Source: Rhizobiales bacterium Y(2018) (GTDB lineage Bacteria > Pseudomonadota > Alphaproteobacteria > Rhizobiales > Aestuariivirgaceae). From it: a DNA stretch of 64,000 nt. Within the stretch, counting starts at the first letter, position 1. Every line of letters starts with the position of its first letter. Under the pieces are notes generated by a model. It saw only the letters and a program-made list of their open reading frames with translations, was not told where the DNA came from and made no database searches. The position numbers and the translations under genes were made by a program. Of the stretch, positions 9,329 to 17,755 are shown in pieces. The stretch is taken from positions 62,001 to 126,000 of the forward strand of contig SCPD01000018.1 of assembly GCA_005502925.1 (NCBI GenBank). Direction: 5' to 3'.

Positions 9329-10282
9329 ATGACCATGGCCAGCACCGAGGAAGGAACGATGGGGAGGATCGCCGCACCCGCAAGGACGCGGCGCATCCGC
9401 GGGCTCTCAGACAAGGCCATCGCATGGGCTTTCATCGCGCCGACCATGGTCCTCCTGCTCGCCATCAACATCTTTCCGCTGATCTGGACGATCTACCTGT
9501 CCTTCACCAACTATCAGGCCAACCGTCCGAACCGGCCGATCACCTATGTCGGCACGAAATGGTATCGCGACATATTGGGCTCGCCCGATGTCTGGGCGGC
9601 GATGCAGGCGACGGCGCATTTCGTCTTCTGGACCATCCTGCTGCAGACGCTGATCGGCTTCGGCCTCGCTTATCTCATCGACCGCAAATTCCGCGGCCAC
9701 GCCTTCTGGACGACCATCATCCTCGTTCCGATGATGCTGTCGCCGGCGGTGGTCGGCAATTTCTGGAAGTTCCTCTATCAGCCGCAGATCGGGCTCTTCA
9801 ACAGCATCGTCTCCTTCTTCACCGGCATCGAACCTTCTTCTTTTGAAATGCTGGGCTCGGTCAGCCTGTCGCCCTGGTCGATCATCATCGTCGATACCTG
9901 GATGTGGACGCCTTATGTGATGCTGATCTGCCTCGCAGGACTTCGCTCCATCCCCGACTATATCTATGAGGCGGCCGAGGTCGACCGCGCCTCGCTCTGG
10001 CGGCAATTCTGGTCGATCACGCTGCCCATGGCGCTGCCTTTCATCATGCTCGCGGTTCTGTTCCGCGGCATCGAGAACTTCAAGATGTTCGACATGGTCA
10101 ATCTCCTGACCGGCGGTGGTCCGGGCTCGACCACCGAGGTCGCCTCGATCACGCTCAAGCGCGAGGCCTTCGAGAAATGGCGGACCGGCTATTCCTCGGC
10201 CTTCGCCATCATTCTTTTCGTCGCCGTCTTCGGCCTCGCCAATATCTATGTGAAGGCGCTCAACCGGGTGAAGCAGCGATGA
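9329..10282 (+). CDS. sugar/polyol ABC transporter permease (MalF type)
   Basis: 317-residue inner-membrane permease with about six helices and the binding-protein-dependent transport signature (EAA loop) YEAAEVDRASLWRQFWSI near residue 215, which contacts the ATPase. It forms the heterodimeric channel with the next gene, whose ATG overlaps its stop (ATGA). The chosen start follows a weak ribosome site after cgagcatacgga; an internal Met a few codons on is possible. Substrate by context: glycerol or dihydroxyacetone type. Confidence 0.93.
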   Translation: MTMASTEEGTMGRIAAPARTRRIRGLSDKAIAWAFIAPTMVLLLAINIFPLIWTIYLSFTNYQANRPNRPITYVGTKWYRDILGSPDVWAAMQATAHFVFWTILLQTLIGFGLAYLIDRKFRGHAFWTTIILVPMMLSPAVVGNFWKFLYQPQIGLFNSIVSFFTGIEPSSFEMLGSVSLSPWSIIIVDTWMWTPYVMLICLAGLRSIPDYIYEAAEVDRASLWRQFWSITLPMALPFIMLAVLFRGIENFKMFDMVNLLTGGGPGSTTEVASITLKREAFEKWRTGYSSAFAIILFVAVFGLANIYVKALNRVKQR

Positions 10283-11235
10283 GCCAGGCTTTGACCACCG
10301 CCCATTCCGTCGTCGCCCCTTCGGTCTTGTCGAAGCGGATCGCCGGCGCCATCGTGATCCTCTATGCGCTCGTCTCGATGATCCCGCTCGCCTGGATCCT
10401 GATGACCGGCTTCAAGACGCCGCCCGATTCGATCGCCTATCCGCCCAAGATCGTCTTCGCGCCATCGCTCGAAGGCTACTGCAATCTCTTCACCACCCGC
10501 ACGCGGCAGACCCAAGAGTACATCCAGTCGCTGGGCCCGCCGCAGACGATCTGTGACGAGATCACCCGCAAGCGCGACATGGTGATCGCGGGGCCCTCCA
10601 ACTATGTGCCGCGCTTCTGGAACTCGCTCGTCATCGCCTTCGGCTCGACCTTCTGCGCGGTCTCGCTCGGCGTGCTGTCGGCCTATGCCTTCTCGCGCTT
10701 CCGCATCCCGCTTGCCGACGATCTCCTGTTCTTCATCCTGTCGACCCGTATGATGCCGCCGATCGCGGTCGCCATTCCCATCTATCTCATGTACCGCAAG
10801 CTCGGCCTCTCCGACACCGCGCTCGGCATGATCCTGCTTTATACCGCGGTCAACGTCTCGCTCGCCGTCTGGCTGCTCAAAGGCTTCATCGACGAGATTC
10901 CCCGCGAATATGAGGAGGCGGCGATGATCGACGGCTATACGCGGCTGCATGCCTTCTTCAAGGTCGTGCTGCCGCAGGCCGCGACCGGCATCGCCGCCAC
11001 GGCGATCTTCTGCTTGATCTTCGCCTGGAACGAATATGCCTTCGCGGTGCTGCTCACCTCAGGCGAGGCGCAGACCGCGCCGCCCTTCATCCCGACCATC
11101 ATCGGCGAGGGCGGCATGGACTGGCCGGCGGTCGGCGCCGGCACCACCTTGTTCCTGGTGCCGCTGCTCGTCTTCACCGTGCTGCTGCGCAAGCATCTCC
11201 TGCGCGGCATCACTTTCGGCGCGGTGCGCAAATGA
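10279..11235 (+). CDS. sugar/polyol ABC transporter permease (MalG type)
   Basis: 318-residue permease starting at the ATG that overlaps the previous stop; the frame is open further upstream but that part is shadow. It carries the EAA loop EYEEAAMIDGYTRLHAF in the C-terminal half. A periplasmic insertion of about 50 residues between helix 1 and 2 (TTRTRQTQEYIQSLGPP and onward) is longer than in MalG and typical of glycerol-type permeases such as GlpQ. Partner of the permease at 9329-10282. Confidence 0.93.
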   Translation: MSQALTTAHSVVAPSVLSKRIAGAIVILYALVSMIPLAWILMTGFKTPPDSIAYPPKIVFAPSLEGYCNLFTTRTRQTQEYIQSLGPPQTICDEITRKRDMVIAGPSNYVPRFWNSLVIAFGSTFCAVSLGVLSAYAFSRFRIPLADDLLFFILSTRMMPPIAVAIPIYLMYRKLGLSDTALGMILLYTAVNVSLAVWLLKGFIDEIPREYEEAAMIDGYTRLHAFFKVVLPQAATGIAATAIFCLIFAWNEYAFAVLLTSGEAQTAPPFIPTIIGEGGMDWPAVGAGTTLFLVPLLVFTVLLRKHLLRGITFGAVRK

Positions 11236-11420
11236 GCGATCTTCTGAACCGTTTCATGCGCTTTCGCCGCGGCCCCTGGGAAAATCTCGCGACCCTCGTC
11301 ATCGCCGCGGGCGTCCTGATGCTGATGCAGCCTCTGTCGCTGACGCTCTACACCTGGTCCTTCGCCACCATGCTCGCGGGGACCGTCATGTTCGTCATCG
11401 TGTCGAAATTTCCGGAATAG
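11232..11420 (+). CDS. small two-helix membrane protein of the transporter operon
   Basis: 62-residue protein with two hydrophobic segments, about residues 17-36 and 40-58, and a basic N-terminus. It overlaps the permease stop by 4 bp (ATGA), so it is translationally coupled. Rhizobial glycerol importer operons (glpVSTPQU) carry an accessory small membrane protein GlpU (DUF2160) beside the permeases. This product is shorter and I cannot confirm homology, but its position is comparable. Possible roles are channel stabilisation or regulation. Confidence 0.75.
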   Translation: MSDLLNRFMRFRRGPWENLATLVIAAGVLMLMQPLSLTLYTWSFATMLAGTVMFVIVSKFPE

Positions 11421-11440
11421 GCCGATGATGCCCACTTCAG

Positions 11441-11558
11441 ATATCCTCATGCTGAGGTGGCCGCGAAGCGGCCCTCGAAGCATCCACCAGGATAGAGTGA
11501 ATCTGCTGAAGCATGCCCTTCGAGGCTCGCTGCGCTCGCACCTCAGGGTGAGGGTATC
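11441..11558. repeat. paired inverted CCTCAxxxTGAGG repeat
   Basis: Two inverted arms: tcctcatgctgaggtggccgc at 11444 onward and its counterpart ending cacctcagggtgagggtat at 11558, each with an internal hairpin around a gcxxgcxxagc core. The same family occurs at 51712-51850. It splits the operon between the small membrane protein and the first ATPase. Confidence 0.85.
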
Positions 11559-11581
11559 TTCTGGGGGGACGGAGCAAGCTG

Positions 11582-12679
11582 ATGGCTGAGATCCGCGTCG
11601 AAAACCTGCATAAATCCTTCGGCGACTTCACCGCCGTCAAAGGCGAAAGCTTCACCATCGCGGACGGCTCCTTCTTCTGCCTGCTCGGGCCGTCGGGCTG
11701 CGGCAAGACGACGACCTTGCGCATGATCGCCGGCCTCGAGCTGCCGACCTCGGGGCGTATCCTGCTCGGCGGCGAGGATGTCGCCTTCAAGCGCGCCTCC
11801 GAGCGCGACATCGCCTTCGTGTTCCAGCTCTTCGCGCTCTATCCGCATATGAATGTGCGCCGCAATATCGGCTTCCCGCTTCTCTGCCAAAGCGTGCCGG
11901 CGCGCGAGATCAAGGCGCGCGTCGAGGAGACGGCGCGGCTTCTGCGCATCGACCATCTCCTCGACAAGCCGGTGTCGGGCCTTGCCGGCGGTGACCGCCA
12001 GCGCGTGGCGCTGGGCCGTGCCATCGTGCGCCGGCCGCTCGCATTCCTGATGGACGAGCCGCTCGGCACGCTCGACACGGAATTCCGCGACCTGATGTGC
12101 GAGGAGCTGCGCCTTCTGCATGAGCGCATCAAGGCCACCACCGTCTATGTGACGCATGACCAGCTCGAAGCCATGTCGATGGCCGACCGGATCGCCATCA
12201 TGAACAATGGCCGGGTCGAGCAGCTGGGCTCACCGCAGGAGATCTATGACCGCCCGGCCACTATCTTCGTCGCCGATTTCGTCGGCTCTCCGGCAATGAA
12301 TCTGATCCCGGTGACGGGCCGTCTCGGCAAGGGCGCCGCACGGCTCGAGGTCGCCGGCGCCGGCATCGCCATCCCCGAGATGCGCGAGGATGCGCCAGGC
12401 GAGGAACTGGTGTTGGGGGCACGGCCCGAGCATATCCGCTTCGACGATGCGTCCGACTATCGCGGCGAGGTCTTTGGCACCGAATATCTCGGCACCATGC
12501 AGATCGTGACGGTGAAGGTCGCGCAAGGACGGGTGAAGGTGAAAGTGCCGGCGAGCCTGCGGGTGGAGAGCGGTGAGCAGGTGGGCCTCGCCTTCCTGGG
12601 CGACCGGCTGTCGCTGTTCGACAAGGACACGGGGCGCGCGCTCAGATCGGCCCTTCATGACGGAGCAACCCATGGCTGA
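11582..12679 (+). CDS. ABC transporter ATP-binding protein 1 (MalK/UgpC type)
   Basis: 365-residue ATPase with an N-terminal nucleotide-binding domain and C-terminal TOBE regulatory domain. Walker A is GPSGCGKTTT near residues 38-47, the Q-loop is VFQLFALYP, and Walker B is LAFLMDEPLGTLD. The signature reads GLAGGDRQR instead of LSGGQ, the Ser and Gln being replaced by Ala and Asp. Rhizobial glycerol-type importers use two different ATPases (GlpS and GlpT), and one carrying a degenerate signature would fit a heterodimer. It overlaps the second ATPase by 8 bp. Confidence 0.93.
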   Translation: MAEIRVENLHKSFGDFTAVKGESFTIADGSFFCLLGPSGCGKTTTLRMIAGLELPTSGRILLGGEDVAFKRASERDIAFVFQLFALYPHMNVRRNIGFPLLCQSVPAREIKARVEETARLLRIDHLLDKPVSGLAGGDRQRVALGRAIVRRPLAFLMDEPLGTLDTEFRDLMCEELRLLHERIKATTVYVTHDQLEAMSMADRIAIMNNGRVEQLGSPQEIYDRPATIFVADFVGSPAMNLIPVTGRLGKGAARLEVAGAGIAIPEMREDAPGEELVLGARPEHIRFDDASDYRGEVFGTEYLGTMQIVTVKVAQGRVKVKVPASLRVESGEQVGLAFLGDRLSLFDKDTGRALRSALHDGATHG

Positions 12680-13685
12680 TGTCGCGCTGCGCAATGTCAC
12701 CAAACGCTTTCGGTCCGTCACGGCGATCGATGGCCTCACCCTCGACATCGCCGACGGCGAGCTGACCGTGCTCGTCGGACCCACCGGGGCAGGCAAGACG
12801 ACGGCCTTGCGCATCGTCGCCGGTCTCGAGAAACCCGATCAGGGCGAGGTGTGGATCGACGGCCGCAATGCCGCGGATCTCGAGCCCGCGGCGCGCGACG
12901 TCACCTTCGTCTTCCAGCAATATTCGCTCTACCCGCATCTGAGCGTCTTCGACAATCTGGCCTTTCCCTTGCGCAGCCCGGCGCGGCGTGTTGCCGAGCC
13001 CGAGATCCGCAAGCGCGTCGAGGAAGTGGCGTCGCTCTTGCGCATCGCCCACAAGCTCGCCAACAAATCGACGCAGCTGTCGGGCGGGGAGATGCAGCGT
13101 GTCGCCATCGGCCGGGCGCTGGTGCGCAAGCCCTCGGTCTATCTGATGGACGAGCCGCTCTCCTCGCTCGATGCGAAATTGCGCGGCGATCTGAGGGTTG
13201 AGCTCAAACGCATCCAGCAGGATCTGGGCGCCACTATTCTCTATGTGACGCATGACCAGATCGAGGCCATGACCATGGCCAACCGGATCGGCGTGATCGA
13301 CAAGGGCCGACTCATCCAGGTGGGTTCGCCGCGCCAGATCTATGAGGATCCGGTGACGCTTTATGTCGCTCAGCGTTTCGGCCAGCCGCAGATCAATGTG
13401 CTGCCGGCCGGGCTCCTCCCCAATGGCGCGTTGCCGCCGGGGGCGGTGACGGTCGGCGCCCGCACCGAGCATCTGGATCTGCGCAAGGACGGAGGTGGCG
13501 AGGCCCTGGTCGAATGGGTAGAACATCTGGGCGACCAGAATCATCTGCATGTGCGGCTCGGCGCCCATCGGATCACCACCTTGACGCCGCCCGATACGCC
13601 GTTCAAATCCGGTGACAGGGTCGCGGTCGGCCTGACGAAGCCGCTTTATTTCGATGCCCGGGGCTTGCGAGTGAGGAGTGCCTGA
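12672..13685 (+). CDS. ABC transporter ATP-binding protein 2 (MalK/UgpC type)
   Basis: 337-residue ATPase with canonical motifs: Walker A GPTGAGKTTA, Q-loop VFQQYSLYPH, signature LSGGEMQR, Walker B VYLMDEPLSSLD, H-loop VTHDQ, and a short C-terminal TOBE domain. It probably pairs with the preceding ATPase. The ATG at 12672 was chosen; an in-frame ATG at 12657 would add five residues, and both lie inside the previous gene. The gene abuts dhaL directly, linking transport to phosphorylation. Confidence 0.93.
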   Translation: MADVALRNVTKRFRSVTAIDGLTLDIADGELTVLVGPTGAGKTTALRIVAGLEKPDQGEVWIDGRNAADLEPAARDVTFVFQQYSLYPHLSVFDNLAFPLRSPARRVAEPEIRKRVEEVASLLRIAHKLANKSTQLSGGEMQRVAIGRALVRKPSVYLMDEPLSSLDAKLRGDLRVELKRIQQDLGATILYVTHDQIEAMTMANRIGVIDKGRLIQVGSPRQIYEDPVTLYVAQRFGQPQINVLPAGLLPNGALPPGAVTVGARTEHLDLRKDGGGEALVEWVEHLGDQNHLHVRLGAHRITTLTPPDTPFKSGDRVAVGLTKPLYFDARGLRVRSA

Positions 13686-14288
13686 ATGAAGCCGGATCTT
13701 GGCCGATTGCTGGAGGGGGTGGCGGCGCGCATCATCGCCCAGGCGGAAGAACTGACGGCGCTCGATTCGGCCATTGGCGATGCCGATCACGGGCTCAATA
13801 TGAAACGCGGCTTCGAGGCGGTGCTGGCCGACAAGGCGAATATTCTCGCCAAGCCGCTGCCGGAAGCGCTGAAGGCCGTCGGCATGACGCTGGTCATGAA
13901 AGTGGGCGGCGCCTCGGGCCCGCTTTATGGCACCTTGTTTCTGACGCTCGGCAAGGAATTGCCGGAAGATCCGACGCTGGCCGATCTGGCGCGGGCGCTC
14001 ACCGCCGCGGTCGAGGCGATCAAGGCGCGCGGCAAGGCCGATTTCGACAACAAGACGATGCTCGATGTGCTGGGCCCCGTCGCCCGGCATCTCAGCGACG
14101 GCACCGCCACCTTCGCCAGCGTGCGCGCCCTTGCCCATGAGCGGGCGGAAGCGACCGTGCCGATGAAAGCGATCAAAGGCCGGGCGTCTTTCCTCGGCGA
14201 GCGTTCCATCGGCCATATGGATCCGGGCGCCCGGTCGAGTGAGTTGATGATCACCACGCTATGTGATGAACTTGAGGCCTGCGCGTGA
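13686..14288 (+). CDS. dhaL: dihydroxyacetone kinase ADP-binding subunit DhaL
   Basis: 200-residue cytoplasmic subunit that holds a permanent ADP-Mg cofactor, receives phosphate from DhaM and passes it to dihydroxyacetone on DhaK. The Mg-binding acidic cluster DSAIGDADHGLN lies at residues 27-38, with Asp27, Asp32 and Asp34. The nucleotide-cap region ASGPLYGTLF and the later GRASFLGERSIGHMDPGA are also present. The length matches E. coli DhaL (about 210). The stop codon lies inside the left arm of a dispersed palindrome (14281-14328). Start is immediately after the ATPase stop. Confidence 0.96.
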   Translation: MKPDLGRLLEGVAARIIAQAEELTALDSAIGDADHGLNMKRGFEAVLADKANILAKPLPEALKAVGMTLVMKVGGASGPLYGTLFLTLGKELPEDPTLADLARALTAAVEAIKARGKADFDNKTMLDVLGPVARHLSDGTATFASVRALAHERAEATVPMKAIKGRASFLGERSIGHMDPGARSSELMITTLCDELEACA

Positions 14289-14328
14289 TCAGGAAAAGTG
14301 GATGCCGGTTTTCCGTCCGATCACGCGC
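14281..14328. repeat. GCGCGTGATC palindromic repeat, half unit
   Basis: Arms gcgcgtgatc and gatcacgcgc pair perfectly over 10 bp around a ggaaaagtgg...ccggttttcc core. The same unit is half of the composite elements at 29729-29840 and 57404-57517. It supplies the last codon and stop of dhaL and separates it from dhaM. Confidence 0.88.
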
Positions 14329-14344
14329 CAAACTTGGATAGAGG

Positions 14345-14743
14345 ATGAATATGAAGGATAAGGTTGGGATCGTCATCGTTTCGCATTCGATCGATGTGGC
14401 GCGCGGCACCGCCGACATGGTGCGCCAGATGGTGGGCGATACCGTGCCGTTGGCCTATTGCGGCGGCAATCCCGAAGGCGGGCTCGGCACCGATGTCGCC
14501 AAGATCCTGAAAGCGATCGACGAGGCCTGGTCGGACAAGGGCGTCGCCATTCTGGTCGATCTGGGCGGCGCCGAGACCAACAGCGAGATGGCGGTCGAAT
14601 TGCTTGATGCCGAGCGGCAGCCGAAGGTGGTGATCTGCAATGCGCCGATCGTCGAAGGCGCCGTGATGGCGGCGACCGAAGCTTCGGGCGGCGGCTCGCT
14701 CGAAGATGTCCGCCGCACCGCCGAGGAGCTGTCGCCGCAATGA
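14345..14743 (+). CDS. dhaM: dihydroxyacetone kinase phosphotransfer subunit DhaM (EIIA domain only)
   Basis: 132-residue mannose-type EIIA protein. The phosphorylatable His is in IVIVSHSID at about residue 14, and the GGAETNSEMA loop follows the fold. It takes phosphate from HPr and gives it to the ADP on DhaL. In E. coli DhaM this domain is fused to HPr-like and truncated enzyme-I domains; here these are separate following genes. Alternative start at the Met two codons later. It overlaps the HPr gene by 4 bp (ATGA). Confidence 0.95.
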   Translation: MNMKDKVGIVIVSHSIDVARGTADMVRQMVGDTVPLAYCGGNPEGGLGTDVAKILKAIDEAWSDKGVAILVDLGGAETNSEMAVELLDAERQPKVVICNAPIVEGAVMAATEASGGGSLEDVRRTAEELSPQ

Positions 14744-15042
14744 CCGACTGGACATCATCCTCCGTCGTGATCCGGCACAAGGTCGGGCTGCATGCCAGGC
14801 CTTCGGTCAAGCTCACCCAGCTCGCCAAGAGCTTCGCTTCCACCGTCCAGATCGCCGGCACGCCGGAAGGACCGTGGATCGATGCCAAGAGCATCGTCAA
14901 GGTCATGGCGATGAAGGTGAAGCAGGATTCGACGCTTTACCTGCGCGCGCGCGGCGGCGACGCGGCCGCCGCCGTCACGGCGCTGGCCGGCCTGGTCGAG
15001 CGCGACTTCGACGAGGACAAGGCGCATGCGGCATCCGGTTGA
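14740..15042 (+). CDS. HPr-family phosphocarrier protein
   Basis: 100-residue HPr. The active-site His18 lies in GLHARPSVKL, and a Ser in the DAKSIVKVM segment (Ser51) corresponds to the regulatory Ser46 of classical HPr. It shuttles phosphate from enzyme I to DhaM. It is coupled to dhaM by ATGA and overlaps enzyme I by 17 bp. A dedicated HPr in a dha operon suggests a phosphorelay separate from the nitrogen-type PTS usual in alphaproteobacteria. Confidence 0.95.
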   Translation: MTDWTSSSVVIRHKVGLHARPSVKLTQLAKSFASTVQIAGTPEGPWIDAKSIVKVMAMKVKQDSTLYLRARGGDAAAAVTALAGLVERDFDEDKAHAASG

Positions 15043-16624
15043 GCTCAAAGGCAGGCCGGCTGCGGACGGCATATTCGCCGGGCCGGTGTTTTTCCTGAGC
15101 ACCGCTGACGCCGTGCGCCAGCCGTCGGGTGACCCGGCCATCGAGCGCCGGGACTTCGACGCCGCGGTCGCTGCCGCCATTGCCGGCCTGGGCGCCCTGG
15201 TCGCCGGCGCCGAGGGCGAGGGCGCTGATATGCTGGCCTTCCAGATCGCACTTCTCGAAGACGATGCGTTGCTGGCGCCGGCGCGCGATCTGATCGGGCA
15301 GGGAAAACCCGCCGACATCGCCTGGCGCAAGACCGTCGATGCCGAGATCGTCGGTTATGAAATGTCGGATGACGATTATTTCCGCGCCCGTGCCGCCGAC
15401 CTCAAGGACATGCGCGACCGCGTGCTGCGCCAGTTGAGCGGCACAGGCGGCCTCGGATCGCAAGCCGGCGCCATCCTGATCGGCGACGATGTTCCGCCCT
15501 CGCTTTTCCTTGAGGCCGACTGGTCGAAGGGCGGCGCCATCGCTCTGCGCCAGGGCAGCCCCTCGAGCCATGTGGCGATATTGGCGCGCGCCCGTGGCGT
15601 GCCGATGGTCGTGGGCCTCGGCGACATCATCCGTGATGGCCATTCCGAAGCGGCGATCGACGGCGCGGCGGGCCTTCTCATCCTGAGCCCGGACTTGCCG
15701 CAGAAGCAGCTGTGGTCCGCCAAGGCCGACGCGCTCAGCGCCCGGCGCGACCGCGAGGCGCCTTTTCTCGACCGGCCGGCGCGCCTCGAGAACGGCACTC
15801 CGGTTGAGCTCCTGATCAATGTCGCCGAGCCGGAAGAGCTGGCGGTTCTCGATCCCGGCCACTGCGACGGCATCGGCCTGATGCGTTCGGAATTCCTGTT
15901 TCGCGACGGGAGACCTCTGCCGGACGAGGAGATGCAATATCGCGCTTATCGCCGTCTCCTCGACTGGGCCGGTGACAAGCCGGTCACCATCCGCACCCTC
16001 GATATCGGCGGCGACAAGCCGGTCAAAGGCCTGACGCCCGAGGGTGAACGCAATCCGTTTCTGGGCTTACGCGGTGTGCGCCTGACGCTGGCACGCAAGG
16101 ACGTGTTCACGGCGCAATTGCGCGCGCTGGCGCGGGCCGCCATGTTCGGCAATCTCAAGATCATGGTGCCGATGATCACGCTTGCAGCTGAGCTCGACGA
16201 AACGGCGGCGCTTCTCGACCAGGTCATGGCCGATCTGGCGCGCGACGGTGTCGCGGCGAAACGTCCGCCGCTCGGCATCATGGTGGAAGTGCCGGCCGTG
16301 GCGGTGGCGCCCGAGTTCCTCGCCAAGGCGGCGTTCTTCTCGATCGGATCCAACGACCTGACGCAATATGTGATGGCGGCGGGGCGGGACGAGGCTTCCG
16401 TCGCTGCTTTGGGCGACCCGTCGCATCCGGCCGTGTTGCGCCTCATCGCCCATGTCGCGAACTTTGGCCGCGAGCGGGGCATTCCCGTCAGCCTGTGCGG
16501 CGACATGGCGAGTGAGCCGAGGCATCTGGCGGCGCTCATCGCCGCGGGTTTGCGAACGCTTTCCGTGTCGCCGGCATCGATCGCGCGGGTGAAGGCGGCG
16601 CTGGCCGAGATCAAAACGAATTGA
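15026..16624 (+). CDS. PEP-protein phosphotransferase (enzyme I)
   Basis: 532-residue enzyme I that autophosphorylates from PEP and feeds HPr. The active His is His182 in GSPSSHVAILAR. The C-terminal PEP-binding barrel shows LMRSEFLF, TIRTLDIGGDKP, GIMVEVPAV, FSIGSNDLTQY and the proton-donor Cys in LCGDMA. It is slightly shorter than E. coli PtsI (575). No GAF domain is present, so it is not PtsP. The overlap with the HPr gene indicates translational coupling. Confidence 0.96.
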   Translation: MRHPVELKGRPAADGIFAGPVFFLSTADAVRQPSGDPAIERRDFDAAVAAAIAGLGALVAGAEGEGADMLAFQIALLEDDALLAPARDLIGQGKPADIAWRKTVDAEIVGYEMSDDDYFRARAADLKDMRDRVLRQLSGTGGLGSQAGAILIGDDVPPSLFLEADWSKGGAIALRQGSPSSHVAILARARGVPMVVGLGDIIRDGHSEAAIDGAAGLLILSPDLPQKQLWSAKADALSARRDREAPFLDRPARLENGTPVELLINVAEPEELAVLDPGHCDGIGLMRSEFLFRDGRPLPDEEMQYRAYRRLLDWAGDKPVTIRTLDIGGDKPVKGLTPEGERNPFLGLRGVRLTLARKDVFTAQLRALARAAMFGNLKIMVPMITLAAELDETAALLDQVMADLARDGVAAKRPPLGIMVEVPAVAVAPEFLAKAAFFSIGSNDLTQYVMAAGRDEASVAALGDPSHPAVLRLIAHVANFGRERGIPVSLCGDMASEPRHLAALIAAGLRTLSVSPASIARVKAALAEIKTN

Positions 16625-16636
16625 GGGAAAACGCCG

Positions 16637-17626
16637 ATGAAGAAGCTCATCAACGATGTCGCGAATGTCTTGGCCGAAAGCCTCGACGGCTTCGCCGCCG
16701 CCCATGCCGATCTGGTGCAATTGGGCGAGGAGCGCAAATTCATCCGCCGCAAGTCGCTGAAGGCCGGCAAGGTGGCGCTGATCTCGGGCGGCGGCTCCGG
16801 TCATGAGCCGCTGCATGGCGGCTTCGTCGGCCATGGCATGCTCGATGCGGCCTGTCCGGGCCAGGTCTTCACCTCGCCGACCCCCGACCAGATGATCGCC
16901 GCCGCCGAAGCGGTGGACCAGGGCTCAGGCATTCTCTTCATCGTCAAGAATTACGAGGGTGACCTCATGAATTTCGAGATGGCGAAGGAAATGGCCGGCC
17001 GCGACATCGAGACCGTCATCACCAATGACGATGTCGCGGTGGAGGACTCGCTCTATACGACAGGACGGCGCGGTGTCGCCGGCACGCTGGTGGTCGAGAA
17101 GATCGTCGGCGCCGCCGCCGAAGCCGGCCAGGATCTGCAGTCGCTGAAAAGCCTGGGCGAGAAGGTCAACAAGCGCTCGCGCTCGATGGGGATCGCGCTG
17201 ACCAGCTGCACCGTTCCCGCCGCCGGCAAACCGACTTTTTCGCTGGGCGAGGATGAGATGGAAATGGGCGTCGGCATCCATGGCGAGCCGGGGCGGCGGC
17301 GCGTGAAGCTGATGCCGGCCGATGCCATCGCCGAGGAGATGATCGTCGCCATCCTGGCCGATCTCGAGGCGGCGAAGAGCGATCAGGTTCTGCTTTTCGT
17401 CAATGGCTTCGGCGGCACGCCGGCGATGGAGCTCTACCTGATGTATCACGCTGCGGCCGGCGCCCTTGCGCGGCGCGGCGTGAAGGTTGCCCGCTCGCTC
17501 GTCGGCTCCTATGTGACGTCGCTCGACATGGCCGGCTGCTCGCTCACCGTGACGGCGCTCGATGAGGAGATGACCGCGTTCTGGGACGCGCCGGTGCACA
17601 CACCGGGCCTGCGCTGGGGGATGTAG
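16637..17626 (+). CDS. dhaK: dihydroxyacetone kinase substrate-binding subunit DhaK
   Basis: 329-residue subunit that binds dihydroxyacetone covalently as a hemiaminal on a His and presents it for phosphorylation by DhaL. Key residues are visible: His56 in GGGSGHEP, Asp109 in NYEGDL and the substrate-binding His215 in GVGIHGEPG. The length equals that of PTS-dependent DhaK, with no fused ATP-binding DhaL domain. Last gene of the operon, it yields dihydroxyacetone phosphate for glycolysis or gluconeogenesis. The initiation region agggaaaacgccg has a weak ribosome site. Confidence 0.97.
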   Translation: MKKLINDVANVLAESLDGFAAAHADLVQLGEERKFIRRKSLKAGKVALISGGGSGHEPLHGGFVGHGMLDAACPGQVFTSPTPDQMIAAAEAVDQGSGILFIVKNYEGDLMNFEMAKEMAGRDIETVITNDDVAVEDSLYTTGRRGVAGTLVVEKIVGAAAEAGQDLQSLKSLGEKVNKRSRSMGIALTSCTVPAAGKPTFSLGEDEMEMGVGIHGEPGRRRVKLMPADAIAEEMIVAILADLEAAKSDQVLLFVNGFGGTPAMELYLMYHAAAGALARRGVKVARSLVGSYVTSLDMAGCSLTVTALDEEMTAFWDAPVHTPGLRWGM

Positions 17627-17681
17627 ACACCTCGCCTCTCTCGCGCGCAGGACTGTTCGGGGAAACTCGCCGATATATACA

Positions 17682-17755
17682 AGCTCTTACCTGGATTCCC
17701 TTCTCCCGTTGCGCAGCAATGGGAGAAGGTGCCCGAAGGGCGGATGAGGGCTCTT
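17682..17755. repeat. left inverted arm of the DUF559 element
   Basis: Reads agctcttacctgg, then hairpin cttctcccgttg/caatgggagaag, then hairpin gcccgaagggc, then ggatgagggctctt. Reverse complement of 18163-18237 apart from a few changes. Confidence 0.88.

Noticed and set aside
12642-14216. 524-residue minus-strand frame across the second ATPase and dhaL
   Set aside because: Arg/His/Asp-rich shadow composition, and the opposite strand carries two proteins with complete catalytic motifs.
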